Origin: Bacteroidota bacterium
Lineage (GTDB): Bacteria; Bacteroidota; Bacteroidia; Chitinophagales; BACL12
DNA length: 64,000 nucleotides
Reading direction: 5' to 3'
Assembly: GCA_016715425.1 (NCBI GenBank)
Contig: JADKAC010000001.1
Location: forward strand, 124,001 to 188,000
In this document: positions 7,451-17,238 of the stretch, piece after piece
Position numbering within the stretch: the first letter of the stretch is position 1
Layout of the letters: each line of letters starts with the position of its first letter
Translations under genes and position numbers: made by a program
The notes under the pieces: model-generated
The model's database searches: none
Seen by the model: the letters and a program-made list of their open reading frames with translations, nothing else
What the model was told of the DNA's origin: nothing

Positions 7451-9549
7451 CAATAGTTACCCAAGTTTATGCGGTAATTAAAATCTGCCCGCAAATTGAA
7501 ATGCAAATCGTAATCACTATAAATTCGAATGTGATCGCCGCAGCCGGGTAGGGTAGTGGTATTATATCGCACAGTTACTATTGCATTTTCTGCAAGCAAA
7601 AAATTCTGCATGCGGTCTTCATTAATAAACACTTTCATCTCTGTATTTGTGCTGTCATACACTCTGCAATCGGGAGATAACACACCGGCTTGAATTGGTG
7701 TTGCAGAAAAATCAAGACTGTCTAATCGTGTTCCGAATTCATCTATAAATACAAACCATAATTCTGCTTCAAACGGAAAATCATTATCCACTTCTAAAAT
7801 CAAGTCGCCACTTAAAATATTTTCAGGATGATCCATTGCATTTAAATCAACAGAAAATTTATCCTGCATCACCAAATCATTAGCAATTAAATTTAATGGA
7901 ACCACCATATCTAAATTTGCTTTGAGTCTGCTGTCTTCTAAAATAAAATCCTGATAATTATATGCGTTACCATTTGGATTAATATCCATAGTAACATCAT
8001 AACTTATTTCATCGGGTAAAATCTCTAACAACTCTTTAATATTGGAATTGGAAGTATTTAAAACCACATTTGTAATGCCGGGTAAGAAGGGATTTTTTTG
8101 CGCACGATGTACCGGAATTATTTGCCCAACTACTGTAGGTGCTATTAATGTTTTAGAAATTCCGCTGCGTGTATTTGTTGCAGTCATACTGTGTAAAATT
8201 GCATTCGCATCTGCACCAATTCCATTTTCAATATTCAATAACACATCCACCTGATCAAATAAAAGTTCGCCGGAAATAATTGTTCTAAATACATCAATAT
8301 TTTTCAATGTATCTTTTAATATTTCGGTGGACTGACCTAAATATCCTTCTACAGATTTTGGTATAATATCTTTTAATCCATACACTAAAGAAATACTATC
8401 GAGTAAAGAAATGGTTACCACATTTCCGGTAGAATCAATACTTGCAACAAACTCTTGATAAAATGTATTGTAACCAATACCGCTGCTTCCACGCAAATCA
8501 ACTGTGTAATCATCTAAAGGAAAAGCTTCACTCACCGTAGTACTTCCACCAACAGGCGCAGGTGGCACTTTGGTAATTATAGAAACATTATTTCCGAAAG
8601 GATCTACAGCACCCGGAATATTATACACGATATAAATAGTATCCTTCATCGTACTTACCACATCTATCACCACATTGCCCGATTTAATTTCCATACTTGT
8701 AAATTCCGGACCACCCATATCATATACCACATCATTTTTTCTGTTCACTAAATTTTGTGCGGGAAATATTGCAGTAGCTTCTAATAAATTTAAATCATAA
8801 GCCGACATGGTAATAACAAATGCATCTGCAGTATCAATTAAAACATTTTCGCCAAGACTACCCGGCGAATCAAAATTTGTTATCTCGGCAATTAAATCTC
8901 CATCCACAGTTTTGCCGTCTAAAGATGTTGTTGAAATAACTGTTTCTCCAACATCAATTAAAGGGATTGTTTCATCAACGATGATTGCACCATCAGAAGA
9001 ATTTTTAATTAACAACGAAAGATTTGTCAATGGAATTGGAAAACCATTATATACTTGAATATCTAAAAATCCGGTTTCAATAGTTGCCGATTCAAAAAAT
9101 GAATTTGCATCAATAGGTTGTTCGCCGGAACTGAAACCTAAAATTGGATCTATCGGCACCATGTTGCCATTGTTTAAAATAATATAAGTGCCATAAGGAA
9201 ATCCTAAAGCAGTAGCAACCTGACCTAATGAAATTTGATTGGTTAATGTGCGGTCGGTTAATCCTAACGAATCCAAAGAAACATATACCTGAACAATGGT
9301 ATCGGGAATTGATAAACCTTCTTCCGCAAGATTTAAATCAATTAATTGTTGACGATACACAAGGTCAACACCATCATCACTATTAATTTCTTTCAGACTG
9401 TCGGCAAGAATATCGGTGATGTTTAAATTACCCTGAAGAATAGGAGTGAGCAATCCGATATCCCATGTCGTATCTTCTTTACGACGACAACTGTTCAGCA
9501 AAATTGCTGCAACAATAATTAATATGATATGAGTGGTGAATTTCTTCAA
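7450..9549 (-). CDS. Large envelope lipoprotein, function unknown
   Basis: A 699-residue protein with a lipoprotein signal peptide (LLNSC, Cys21) and a long, largely beta-predicted, Ile/Thr/Asp-rich body with no motif that I recognise. The start is TTG at 9549; no ATG is available nearby and the signal peptide begins here (MKKFTTHII). A TATCTTCG box ends 11 bases upstream. Its stop codon overlaps the start of the beta-barrel gene, so the two are translated together and may form an outer-membrane complex (inference). It is most likely exposed on the cell surface or in the periplasm. Confidence 0.65.
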   Translation of the reverse strand: MKKFTTHIILIIVAAILLNSCRRKEDTTWDIGLLTPILQGNLNITDILADSLKEINSDDGVDLVYRQQLIDLNLAEEGLSIPDTIVQVYVSLDSLGLTDRTLTNQISLGQVATALGFPYGTYIILNNGNMVPIDPILGFSSGEQPIDANSFFESATIETGFLDIQVYNGFPIPLTNLSLLIKNSSDGAIIVDETIPLIDVGETVISTTSLDGKTVDGDLIAEITNFDSPGSLGENVLIDTADAFVITMSAYDLNLLEATAIFPAQNLVNRKNDVVYDMGGPEFTSMEIKSGNVVIDVVSTMKDTIYIVYNIPGAVDPFGNNVSIITKVPPAPVGGSTTVSEAFPLDDYTVDLRGSSGIGYNTFYQEFVASIDSTGNVVTISLLDSISLVYGLKDIIPKSVEGYLGQSTEILKDTLKNIDVFRTIISGELLFDQVDVLLNIENGIGADANAILHSMTATNTRSGISKTLIAPTVVGQIIPVHRAQKNPFLPGITNVVLNTSNSNIKELLEILPDEISYDVTMDINPNGNAYNYQDFILEDSRLKANLDMVVPLNLIANDLVMQDKFSVDLNAMDHPENILSGDLILEVDNDFPFEAELWFVFIDEFGTRLDSLDFSATPIQAGVLSPDCRVYDSTNTEMKVFINEDRMQNFLLAENAIVTVRYNTTTLPGCGDHIRIYSDYDLHFNLRADFNYRINLGNY

Positions 9550-9592
9550 GTTGAGTAATGCGAAGATAAACAGTTAAAATAAGGTGGTTGCA

Positions 9593-11365
9593 TCATACAG
9601 TTAATAATCGTTGTTTTATTGCTTCTACATTACCTTTTGGAATTGCTTCAATCAGTTTTTTAGTATAGTCAGATTGCGGATTATTATAAATAACATCTGC
9701 AGGTCCTTGTTCTTCAATTTTTCCTTTATTCATCACCAACATACGATCGCTCATAAATTTTACAACACTGAGATCATGGCTTATAAAAATATAACTAAAA
9801 CCAAATTCGCTGCGCAAATCCATTAATAAATTTAATACTTGCGCCTGCACAGAAACATCGAGTGCAGAAACTGATTCATCACAAATAATAAATCTGGGAT
9901 TTAATGCCAATGCTCTTGCAATACAAATTCGTTGACGTTGTCCGCCGGAAAATTCATGCGGATATCTGCCATACACATCCGCCGGCATATTAACTTTTTC
10001 CAATAACTCAATTGTTTTTTCTTTGCGTTGTTTATCATTATTGTAAAGTGCATGTACTTGCATCGGTTCTAAAATTGCATAGCCGATTGTCAACCGTGGA
10101 TTTAATGAACTGTATGGATCCTGAAAAATAATCTGCATTTCCTTGCGCACTTGCTTCATCGCATTATGATCTAAAGCAAGAATATCTTTACCCATAAATT
10201 CTACTGTTCCTGAAGTAGGTTCTTGCAAACGGATTATAGTGCGACCTAATGTGGTTTTTCCGCAGCCACTTTCACCAACAAGTCCTAGTGTTTCGCCTGG
10301 ATAAACATTTAGACTTACATCATCCACGGCTTTAATCCAATCTGTTGTTTTACCTAAAAAATTTTTATTAGTTGGGAAATAAGTTTTTAAATGTTCAACT
10401 TTTAAAATTGGATTTTGCTTTGGAAGATTTTCTAATCTATCTGCAATTTCTTTTTCAGTAACAATAATCTCGTGCAAATCTGTTTTTTTTTCAATGATAT
10501 TTCCATCCGCATCCTCTTCCATAAAATCACTGATCACCGGTAATTTTTTCAATCGCTTTTGCAGAGGTGGTCGGCATGCCATTAAACCTTTTGTATAAGG
10601 ATGTTGTGGATTTTCAAAAATATCGAGCACAGTTCCCTGCTCCACAATATGACCTTTGTACATTACCAAAACACGATCAGCAATATCTGCAATTACACCG
10701 AGGTCGTGCGTGATGAACATAATGGATGCTCTGATTTTATTTTTCAGTTCAGCCATCAAATCCAATATTGTTTTTTGCACAGTTACATCCAACGCAGTAG
10801 TCGGTTCGTCGGCAATTAAAATATCGGGATTACAACTCATCGCCATTGCAATCATCACCCGTTGTTTTTGTCCGCCACTTAATTCATGCGGATATGCTTT
10901 ATAAATGCGCAATGGATCCGGCAATTGCACACTTTGAAATAAAGAGAGTGTAAGTTCCTTTGCTTGTTTTTTATTTTTCTTTTGATGCAACATTATTGCT
11001 TCATCCACTTGAGAGCCGCAAGTAAAAACAGGATTTAAACTTGTCATGGGTTCTTGGAAAATCATGGAGATATCATTCCCACGAAAGCGCCGCATTTCTT
11101 TTTCAGGAAGCGTTGCTAAATCAACAATACCTTTTGAGTCATGATATAATATTTGACCACTCACTATTTTTCCCGGTGGCCAGGGAATTAGTCGCATGAT
11201 AGATAAAGAGGTAACAGATTTACCTGAACCTGATTCACCCACAATGCCAACGGTTTCTCCACGATAAATATTAAAAGAAATATTATCTACGGCTTTTATA
11301 GTTCTTCCTTCACTATAAAAATGAGTAGATAAGTTTTTTACTTCCAAAAGCAATTCCTGCGACAT
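9593..11365 (-). CDS. Fused two-domain ABC ATPase of oligopeptide/dipeptide type (DppD-DppF/YejF-like)
   Basis: 590 residues with two complete nucleotide-binding domains in tandem. The first has GESGSGKS, signature LSGGQKQR and Walker B LIADEPTTALD. The second has GESGCGKT, FSGGQRQR and IICDESVSALD. The fusion matches YejF/GsiA-like ATPases, which power uptake of peptides or related solutes in the OppABCDF family. A short degenerate linker (around residues 280-330) replaces the usual C-terminal extension of OppD. No permease or binding-protein gene lies nearby, so partner subunits must be encoded elsewhere. The gene appears to be transcribed alone. Confidence 0.93.
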   Translation of the reverse strand: MSQELLLEVKNLSTHFYSEGRTIKAVDNISFNIYRGETVGIVGESGSGKSVTSLSIMRLIPWPPGKIVSGQILYHDSKGIVDLATLPEKEMRRFRGNDISMIFQEPMTSLNPVFTCGSQVDEAIMLHQKKNKKQAKELTLSLFQSVQLPDPLRIYKAYPHELSGGQKQRVMIAMAMSCNPDILIADEPTTALDVTVQKTILDLMAELKNKIRASIMFITHDLGVIADIADRVLVMYKGHIVEQGTVLDIFENPQHPYTKGLMACRPPLQKRLKKLPVISDFMEEDADGNIIEKKTDLHEIIVTEKEIADRLENLPKQNPILKVEHLKTYFPTNKNFLGKTTDWIKAVDDVSLNVYPGETLGLVGESGCGKTTLGRTIIRLQEPTSGTVEFMGKDILALDHNAMKQVRKEMQIIFQDPYSSLNPRLTIGYAILEPMQVHALYNNDKQRKEKTIELLEKVNMPADVYGRYPHEFSGGQRQRICIARALALNPRFIICDESVSALDVSVQAQVLNLLMDLRSEFGFSYIFISHDLSVVKFMSDRMLVMNKGKIEEQGPADVIYNNPQSDYTKKLIEAIPKGNVEAIKQRLLTV

Positions 11366-11650
11366 GGAGTAAAAATAAAAAGCTTGTTTAGATTATGTTG
11401 TAGGATTTAAACAAACCTGCGTTGAGTATGTAATAAAATCGGGAATAGGTTGGCTTATATCAATTTACTTTCGCTCTTTGCTACATGGGAATCAAAGTAG
11501 ATTCTGGTTATATTTCCTTCTTTGGCTTGAATTCCCGACCTTTGCATACAGTTTCACTTAATTTTTATTACAAATCACCATTTTCTTAGGATATATACTT
11601 GTTTAATGATGGATAAGCGGATTTCTTAAGAGAAGTAAATTCTTTGAAGT

Positions 11651-12073
11651 ATGACACGAAACATGGGAATTTGGATTGACGGCTCAAAGGCTGTGATAAT
11701 TGAATTAAATGGCGATGAGGCTATTATTCAGGAAGTGCTGGCGAATGTTGACTACCGGGAAAGAATTCCGGGCGAAGGAAAAAACGCTGCAGGATTTGGC
11801 AATCAGTATTTTGACATGGAACACAGAAAGGAACACAGAATACAAGATCAGCGAAAACATTTTTTGGATAATGTGCGCACACATGCACTTAGTGCAGATC
11901 AATTAGTAGTGTTTGGGCCCGCAGGTACAAAAACGGAACTTGAAAAAATGTTTAGATTAGATCATATCATGGCTGGAAAATTATTGGCAGTACATACTGC
12001 ACCTGTTATGACACATAATCAAATGACTGCCTGGATACGTAAGTATTTTAAAAATACGCATGTAGAGTTGTAG
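11651..12073 (+). CDS. Conserved hypothetical protein, 140 aa (RNase H-like/eRF1-like fold suspected)
   Basis: A small soluble protein beginning MGIWIDGSKAVII and containing the segment QLVVFGPAGTKTELEKMF. The opening IWIDGSKA strand and the LVVFGPAG segment resemble the bacterial host-attachment/eRF1-like proteins found beside stress genes; this is only a pattern resemblance. It is a single plus-strand gene among minus-strand neighbours and is followed by a strong hairpin terminator. The 285-base gap upstream contains no gene that I can see. Confidence 0.6.
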   Translation: MTRNMGIWIDGSKAVIIELNGDEAIIQEVLANVDYRERIPGEGKNAAGFGNQYFDMEHRKEHRIQDQRKHFLDNVRTHALSADQLVVFGPAGTKTELEKMFRLDHIMAGKLLAVHTAPVMTHNQMTAWIRKYFKNTHVEL

Positions 12074-12104
12074 TCATTAAAAACACATTCCGGATTTTAT
12101 TTTT

Positions 12105-12140
12105 AAAGCAGTAGATTTTTCTACTGCTTTATTATTTTTT
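12105..12140 (+). terminator. Rho-independent terminator after the 140-aa gene
   Basis: An 11-bp perfect stem (12105-12115 pairs with 12120-12130, arm AAAGCAGTAGA) with a TTTT loop, followed by ATTATTTTTT. It terminates plus-strand transcription; the stop codon of the convergent esterase gene lies inside the stem. Confidence 0.8.
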
Positions 12141-13278
12141 GGAATTGATATTTGCCGTTTACTTTACACATCACAGTATAAATTCCCGCAGCAAAATTTT
12201 CAATGGTAATTGTTTTTGTTATCGTTGTTTCAGATTGGTCTGTATAAATACTTTTTCCGCTAATATCAAAAATGCGTACATCACTGATTTGTGCATTGCC
12301 ATCCGATGCAATTATTATATTGGAAATAACAGGATTTGGTGAAATAGTTATTTTAATAGAATGCATTTCTGTTGTAAAAATATCTGTCAACACATCTAAA
12401 CTATAGCGTGAAAAAAATCTCCATATTTCCTGACTTGCATTAATATCTAAATTGGTAACACCTAAAATAAATATGGTGCCCGGCCATGTATGTCCACCGC
12501 CATTAATTCTGAAAAATTCCACATCGGCATTATTAGTACCACCGGAATAAATAAAATGTGTTGCAGTACATCCATCACCCGGATTTGTATCTGGCACTTC
12601 TATAACTTCTGGTGTAGGATTGCAATTATTAAACTCTACCCAATAATTCACCACATCTTCAATCGGTATAAATGATTCTGTACCATCATAAGGAACGGTA
12701 AGGTCTGCAGTGCCATGAATTTCCATAACCGGAATTGGATGGGTTGGCATAATTGCGGGAAATCTTTCATAAGTAATATCACCGGTAACGGAAGCAATTG
12801 CTGCTATGCGTTCACTTAATTCGCCGGCTAGAGAATAACTCATAAAGCCACCATTACTCATACCTGTTGAATAAATTCTGTTGGCATTGATATTATAATC
12901 AGATGAAATTGTATCAATGAGATTAGAAAGAAATTTTACATCATCCACTCCAATATTATCTGCAACAAAGCAATTCCAATATTGAAATCCATATATGTCA
13001 AACGTGCCATCAGGACAAACTAAAATAAAATTTGCGGTGTCGGCAATATTTCTAAACTCACCATAAAATTCCTGCTGAAAAGCGTTGGAACCATAGCCAT
13101 GCAAATTCAATAATAATGGAACAGCAGAAGAGCCATCATACATTGCCGGAATATACACTCTGTAACTTCTAGTTAATCCATCAACCACAATATTTTCAAT
13201 TAAAGAAACTTGTGCTTTTGCTTTTGGTAAAATTGCAATACACAATAGTAGTATCAGAATAAATTTTAATTTTCTCAT
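12121..13278 (-). CDS. Secreted PHB-depolymerase-type esterase with T9SS sorting domain
   Basis: About 385 residues: a signal peptide to KAKAQ (residue 23), an alpha/beta-hydrolase catalytic domain of the LpqC/poly(3-hydroxybutyrate) depolymerase type, and a C-terminal T9SS type A sorting domain of about 75 residues. The nucleophile elbow is GMSNG (Ser141). Candidate Asp is in HGTADLTVPYDG and candidate His in GGGHTWPG. The family includes feruloyl/acetyl-xylan and polyester esterases, so the exact substrate is open. I chose ATG 13278 rather than an upstream ATG because a TAACTTTG box ends 5 bases before it and the signal peptide starts there. Confidence 0.88.
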   Translation of the reverse strand: MRKLKFILILLLCIAILPKAKAQVSLIENIVVDGLTRSYRVYIPAMYDGSSAVPLLLNLHGYGSNAFQQEFYGEFRNIADTANFILVCPDGTFDIYGFQYWNCFVADNIGVDDVKFLSNLIDTISSDYNINANRIYSTGMSNGGFMSYSLAGELSERIAAIASVTGDITYERFPAIMPTHPIPVMEIHGTADLTVPYDGTESFIPIEDVVNYWVEFNNCNPTPEVIEVPDTNPGDGCTATHFIYSGGTNNADVEFFRINGGGHTWPGTIFILGVTNLDINASQEIWRFFSRYSLDVLTDIFTTEMHSIKITISPNPVISNIIIASDGNAQISDVRIFDISGKSIYTDQSETTITKTITIENFAAGIYTVMCKVNGKYQFQKIIKQ

Positions 13279-13283
13279 AACTG

Positions 13284-13291
13284 CAAAGTTA
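13284..13291 (-). promoter_or_regulatory. TAnnTTTG promoter box, esterase gene
   Basis: The minus strand reads TAACTTTG, 5 bases before the esterase ATG. It decides the start codon, because the longer reading frame would begin upstream of the promoter box. Confidence 0.6.
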
Positions 13292-13321
13292 GGAAATTGA
13301 TTAGCTGATGAGTTTTTAATG

Positions 13322-13600
13322 TGCAAATGTGATTAATGTGCAAATTAGCAAATGTGCGAATGTGCAAATGTGCAAATGTGGTTAATGTGCAATTGTGTTT
13401 AATGTGGTTAATGTGCAAATGAGATGATTAGCCGATGAGATGATTAGCTGATTAGCTGATGAATTATGATGTGCCCTCAATATCTATCGGGATGCAAATG
13501 AAGAAACCCTAAACTCGAAACACGGAACCTGAAACTCGAAACCTGAAACTTTTTTCATTGTCAACTGTCAACTGTCCATTGTCAATTTAAAAAGTCAATG
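13322..13600. repeat. Intergenic mosaic repeat, copy A
   Basis: Plus strand, in order: many units of TGCAAATGTG/TTAATGTGCAAA (13322-13425), GATTAGC/GATGAGA words (13426-13465), a GAAACTCGAAACCTGAAAC block (13510-13550), TTTTTTCATTG, and GTCAACTGTCAACTGTC (13561-13576). It fills the gap between the secreted 742-aa gene and the esterase. Read in the direction of transcription, the words come as GTTGACAG, GTTTCAGGTTTC, GCTAATC, then CACATTTGCAC next to the esterase promoter. No gene is present in this gap. Confidence 0.85.
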
Positions 13601-13627
13601 GTTTAAGTTTTTTAAATTATTTAGCTA

Positions 13628-15856
13628 TCAAAGCTTCACAAATTTTTCAATGTACTGCATATTATTATTTGCTAATTTAATTAAATACATACCTGATGGA
13701 AAGTTTGAAATATCAATTGTTGTTACCGCTTGTATAATTGTAACTTCCATTAAATGTTTTCCTGTAATATCCATAATTATTAATAGTTCTGATTCATTTA
13801 ATGATTCTAGTTCTACAGTGATTTTATTAGAGCTTGGATTCGGGTAAATGGAAAACATCGGGTTTTGAATTATATTTTCTGTTTCACCTTCTCTGCAAGC
13901 TACGGTTACTGTTGCCGTATTTGATAATTTACTACATCCGGTTGGGGCTTTGGTTACCAGACATCTGTAAACACCGGCAGTGGTTGCAGTATAATCTATG
14001 CTAGTTGCGCCCACTATAATCACGTCATTTTTAAGCCATTGATATAATAATCCTCCTCCTGCATTCGCAGAAAGTATTACGCTGCCTCCGGGACAAAAAA
14101 CCAATGGGCCACTTGCAGAAACAGAAGCGTTAGGATTTTTTTTCACATCTACAACAATGCTTTCAGAGATTGCTGCACCACAATCAGTAATAACCTTACA
14201 AGCATATATTCCGCTTTTATTTGCAAGATAAACAGGACTGTTTGCACCCGAAATATTATTTCCATTGCGCTTCCATTGAAAAGTACAATTGCCATTATAA
14301 GTTACACTTAAAGGCACATATCCACCAGTGCATAATGTAGTTACATCTGTTGCTACAATTGCAGATGTTACCAAAGCATCTTCGTCAATAAATCCATCGC
14401 AGTCATCATCCCTTCCATTGCATACTTCTGTGGTTGGAAGACATGTATCGCCTTCTAATTTTATAATCCAAAAATCATCTGGAGCACCCCCTATTGAATT
14501 AATAGCGGCTTCAGTTTTATTTCCTGAAATATTTGATCGTGAAGTACCTCCCAGCAAGATTCCGCCATCATTGGTTTGAATCATTGATCTGAACCAGTCA
14601 AAATCAGAACCGCCATATACATCTTGCCATAAAATATTACCTACATTATCCAATTTTAATAGCCATAAATCTTTGTTTCCGAATTTAGGAACAGTTTTAT
14701 CAGCCGATAAATTAGTTTCGCTGCTGCCACATAATAAAAAGCCTCCATCTGCTGTTTCTTGAATCTGTGCGTCAACATCACTATCATTTCCACCAATAGT
14801 ATTTTGCCAAACAATATCACCATCTTCATCTAATTTCATTATCCAAAAATCTTCATCGCCTTTTTTATTTTCTGTTTTATCTCCACTTGCATTTGAATTA
14901 GAATAACCTGCAACAATATATTGGCCATCTGAAGTTTCACTTACAGATCCCAAATAATCATCACTATTACCACCAATTGTATTTTGCCATTCAATATCTC
15001 CTTCAGGACTTAGTTTTATAATCCAGTAATCATAGCTGTCATTAAAACTTGGTTCTAATTTTTCTCCGGATAAACTTGAATTGGATTCACCACCAACGAT
15101 ATAACCTCCATCAGAAGTTTCATAAATACTTTTTGCATAATCATGATAAATACCATCAATTGTATTTTGCCATTCTATAGTTAAGTCTGCATTTAATTTC
15201 ACAATCCAGTAACCTTCCAAACCTACATTTACTTCTGTTTTATCCCCTGAATTACCGGAGTTAGAATTGCCGGCAATTATATAACCTCCATCTGTAGTTG
15301 CATGCATATCACTTAAAAAATCATCACCTTTTCCTCCAATTACATCCTGCCATTCAATTTCACCATCCGCACTTAATTTTACTAACCAGTAATCATACGT
15401 TCTTCCACCACCACCATTTAATTTACAGGATTCAGTTTTGTCGCCACTTGCAAAAGATGCAGAACTGCCTCCGAGCATACAACCACCATCTGGTGTTGGA
15501 CAAATTGCAGTTAAGCGGTCATAGTAATCACCACCAATTGTATTTTGCCAGATAATGTCGCCGGCAGGTGATAGTTTAATAATCCAATAATCGCTGGTGG
15601 TAGATAAGAGTATATTGTTTTCGGATTTATCGCCAGAGGCTTGTGAATTAGATTCGCCTCCAACATAATAGTTACCATCAGCAGATTGCACTACGGAATT
15701 TATAAAATCATTATCACTTCCTCCTATTGTATTTTGCCATTGGATAGCCGGCGCCTGTGCATTTGCCTGAAATACATTGAGTACAAAAACTATAAGGAGG
15801 AAGAAAAATAATTTTAAAGTATTGGGAATATTTTTGAGAGAGGAAATATTTTTCAT
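13628..15856 (-). CDS. Secreted repeat protein with MopE-like metal motif, Ig-like domains and T9SS sorting domain
   Basis: A 742-residue secreted protein. After the signal peptide (ending ANAQA) come seven repeats of about 60 residues, each with a WQNTIGG-type strand, DGGYIVGGESNS-type turn and SGDKTE, likely forming a beta-propeller. Near residue 475 is CNGRDDDCDGFIDED, matching the putative metal-binding motif of MopE-like proteins. Two Ig-like/PKD-like modules with paired cysteines follow, and then a C-terminal T9SS type A domain (IYPNPSSNKITVELE to the end). It is predicted to be exported and attached to the cell surface. The function is unknown; the Asp-rich MopE motif suggests calcium or another cation. 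It is bracketed by mosaic repeats on both sides. Confidence 0.85.
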   Translation of the reverse strand: MKNISSLKNIPNTLKLFFFLLIVFVLNVFQANAQAPAIQWQNTIGGSDNDFINSVVQSADGNYYVGGESNSQASGDKSENNILLSTTSDYWIIKLSPAGDIIWQNTIGGDYYDRLTAICPTPDGGCMLGGSSASFASGDKTESCKLNGGGGRTYDYWLVKLSADGEIEWQDVIGGKGDDFLSDMHATTDGGYIIAGNSNSGNSGDKTEVNVGLEGYWIVKLNADLTIEWQNTIDGIYHDYAKSIYETSDGGYIVGGESNSSLSGEKLEPSFNDSYDYWIIKLSPEGDIEWQNTIGGNSDDYLGSVSETSDGQYIVAGYSNSNASGDKTENKKGDEDFWIMKLDEDGDIVWQNTIGGNDSDVDAQIQETADGGFLLCGSSETNLSADKTVPKFGNKDLWLLKLDNVGNILWQDVYGGSDFDWFRSMIQTNDGGILLGGTSRSNISGNKTEAAINSIGGAPDDFWIIKLEGDTCLPTTEVCNGRDDDCDGFIDEDALVTSAIVATDVTTLCTGGYVPLSVTYNGNCTFQWKRNGNNISGANSPVYLANKSGIYACKVITDCGAAISESIVVDVKKNPNASVSASGPLVFCPGGSVILSANAGGGLLYQWLKNDVIIVGATSIDYTATTAGVYRCLVTKAPTGCSKLSNTATVTVACREGETENIIQNPMFSIYPNPSSNKITVELESLNESELLIIMDITGKHLMEVTIIQAVTTIDISNFPSGMYLIKLANNNMQYIEKFVKL

Positions 15857-15924
15857 AAGTCTGATTTTTTGAATTAATTAATATAGAAAGGTAATAAATA
15901 ATTTTTGAATGGGAATTTTATTAA

Positions 15925-16230
15925 CGAATGTGCGAAGGTGCCAATGTGAGAATTAATGATTAGCCGATTGGTTGATTAGCCGATTAGCAAATGTGAAAAT
16001 GTGCAAATGTGGCTAATGTACAAATGAGATGATTAGCTGATTAGCGGATGGGTTTAATGTTAGGATTGTATAACTGTCGAATTGTGTAACCGTGTAATTA
16101 CAAATAAAAAAGATAGTTTGTGTTAAATAACATTTAACCTTGAAATATTTAACCCGGAACTTGAAGCCCAAAACACGGAACTTGAAACCTGAAACTCGAA
16201 ACTTTTTTCATTGTCAACTGTCAATTGTCA
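15925..16230. repeat. Intergenic mosaic repeat, copy B
   Basis: The gap between the DUF58 gene and the 742-aa secreted gene holds no gene. It is filled with the same words as copy A in the same order: AATGTGCGAAGGTGCC (15925 onward), GATTAGCCGATT (15959-15990), GCAAATGTG (15988-16010), GATTAGCTGATTAGC (16031-16045), TGTCGAATTGTGTAAC (16075-16091), a GAACTTGAAACCTGAAACTCG block (16150-16200), TTTTTTCATTG and GTCAACTGTCAATTGTC (16213-16229), which abuts the DUF58 stop codon. Confidence 0.85.
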
Positions 16231-16231
16231 A

Positions 16232-17167
16232 CTATTTCATCTTCATCCGCTTCACCAAATACGGCATTAAAATTTGCTTGAAATCTTTATTGATATCGGC
16301 TTCTATAAAATCAATTTTATATTGATGACAACGCAATTGCAATTGTTTTAAATATTGCTGCATCTGTTCTGTATAATGTGTTTTCACTTCATTGCTGCGC
16401 ACCTTCACTTTTTCTCCCGTTTCCATATCTACAAACACATAAGGGCGATTGTCGAAAGTGAAATCTATTTCTTTTGATTTGTCAACTACATGAAATAAAA
16501 TCACTTCATGTTTTTTATATTTTAAATGTTGTAATGCTGAAAATAAATCATCAGGATCTTCTGTGCTATCAAACATATCACTGAATATAATTACCAGACT
16601 CCGCCGATGTAAACTCTCTGCAAGTTGATGTAAACTTTTTGCTGCCTGCGTAGTGACATTTCTGCTTTGTTTCCCAATAAAATTTTCAAGTTGCGATTGC
16701 AATAATTTATGATGCACATTATTGGATGCTGCTTTTGTATGCAATAACATTTCATCCGCAAATATGGATAAGCCCGCTGCATCTCTTTGCATTTTTAATA
16801 AATGAATTAATGCACTTGCACAAACGGCAGAGAATAAAATTTTATTAAATCCTGTACCTTTTTGTTTGGCTTCCGGCTCGGGATAATACATGCTGGAAGA
16901 TGCATCAATTACTATCTGACAACGTAGGTTTGTTTCTTCTTCAAACTTCTTTGTGTACATGCGATCTGTGCGTCCATATACTTTCCAATCCACATATCGC
17001 ACAGACTCACCCGGATTATAAATACGATGTTCGGCAAACTCTACTGAGAAACCATGAAATGGACTTTTATGCAAACCGAGAATAAATCCTTCCACAACCT
17101 GACGAGCTAAAAATTCCAGATTTTCTACCCGGCGGATGTCCTGCATTGTAATTAATGGTGATATCAT
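16232..17167 (-). CDS. DUF58 domain protein
   Basis: A 311-residue cytosolic protein of the DUF58 family. The conserved segment YNPGESVRYVDWKVYGRTD appears at about residues 50-68, followed by a von Willebrand A-like fold with VIDASSSM. Family members usually sit beside a MoxR AAA ATPase and are thought to act in assembly or maturation of envelope or metal-dependent complexes; no MoxR gene is adjacent here. The start ATG 17167 lies just after the thioredoxin terminator, so the gene needs its own promoter or read-through. The C-terminal end (LVKRMKMK) borders a mosaic repeat. Confidence 0.88.
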   Translation of the reverse strand: MISPLITMQDIRRVENLEFLARQVVEGFILGLHKSPFHGFSVEFAEHRIYNPGESVRYVDWKVYGRTDRMYTKKFEEETNLRCQIVIDASSSMYYPEPEAKQKGTGFNKILFSAVCASALIHLLKMQRDAAGLSIFADEMLLHTKAASNNVHHKLLQSQLENFIGKQSRNVTTQAAKSLHQLAESLHRRSLVIIFSDMFDSTEDPDDLFSALQHLKYKKHEVILFHVVDKSKEIDFTFDNRPYVFVDMETGEKVKVRSNEVKTHYTEQMQQYLKQLQLRCHQYKIDFIEADINKDFKQILMPYLVKRMKMK

Positions 17168-17181
17168 AATTGTGCTAAACT

Positions 17182-17213
17182 AAAAAAGCCTTCTTACAAC
17201 GCAAGAAGGCTTT
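17182..17213 (-). terminator. Rho-independent terminator after thioredoxin
   Basis: On the minus strand an 11-bp perfect stem (AAAGCCTTCTT with AAGAAGGCTTT) with a 7-base loop is followed by a T run. It lies 26 bases past the trx stop, separating trx from the DUF58 gene. Confidence 0.88.
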
Positions 17214-17238
17214 ATCAATTATTTTTATTCTGATTGAA

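Noticed and set aside
11429..11572. Nested inverted words (TGTAATAAAA/TTTTATTACA and CGGGAAT/ATTCCCG) in the gap before the 140-aa gene
   Set aside because: The inner and outer pairs are spaced very unequally on the two sides and are AT-rich, so a real element or structure is not supported.
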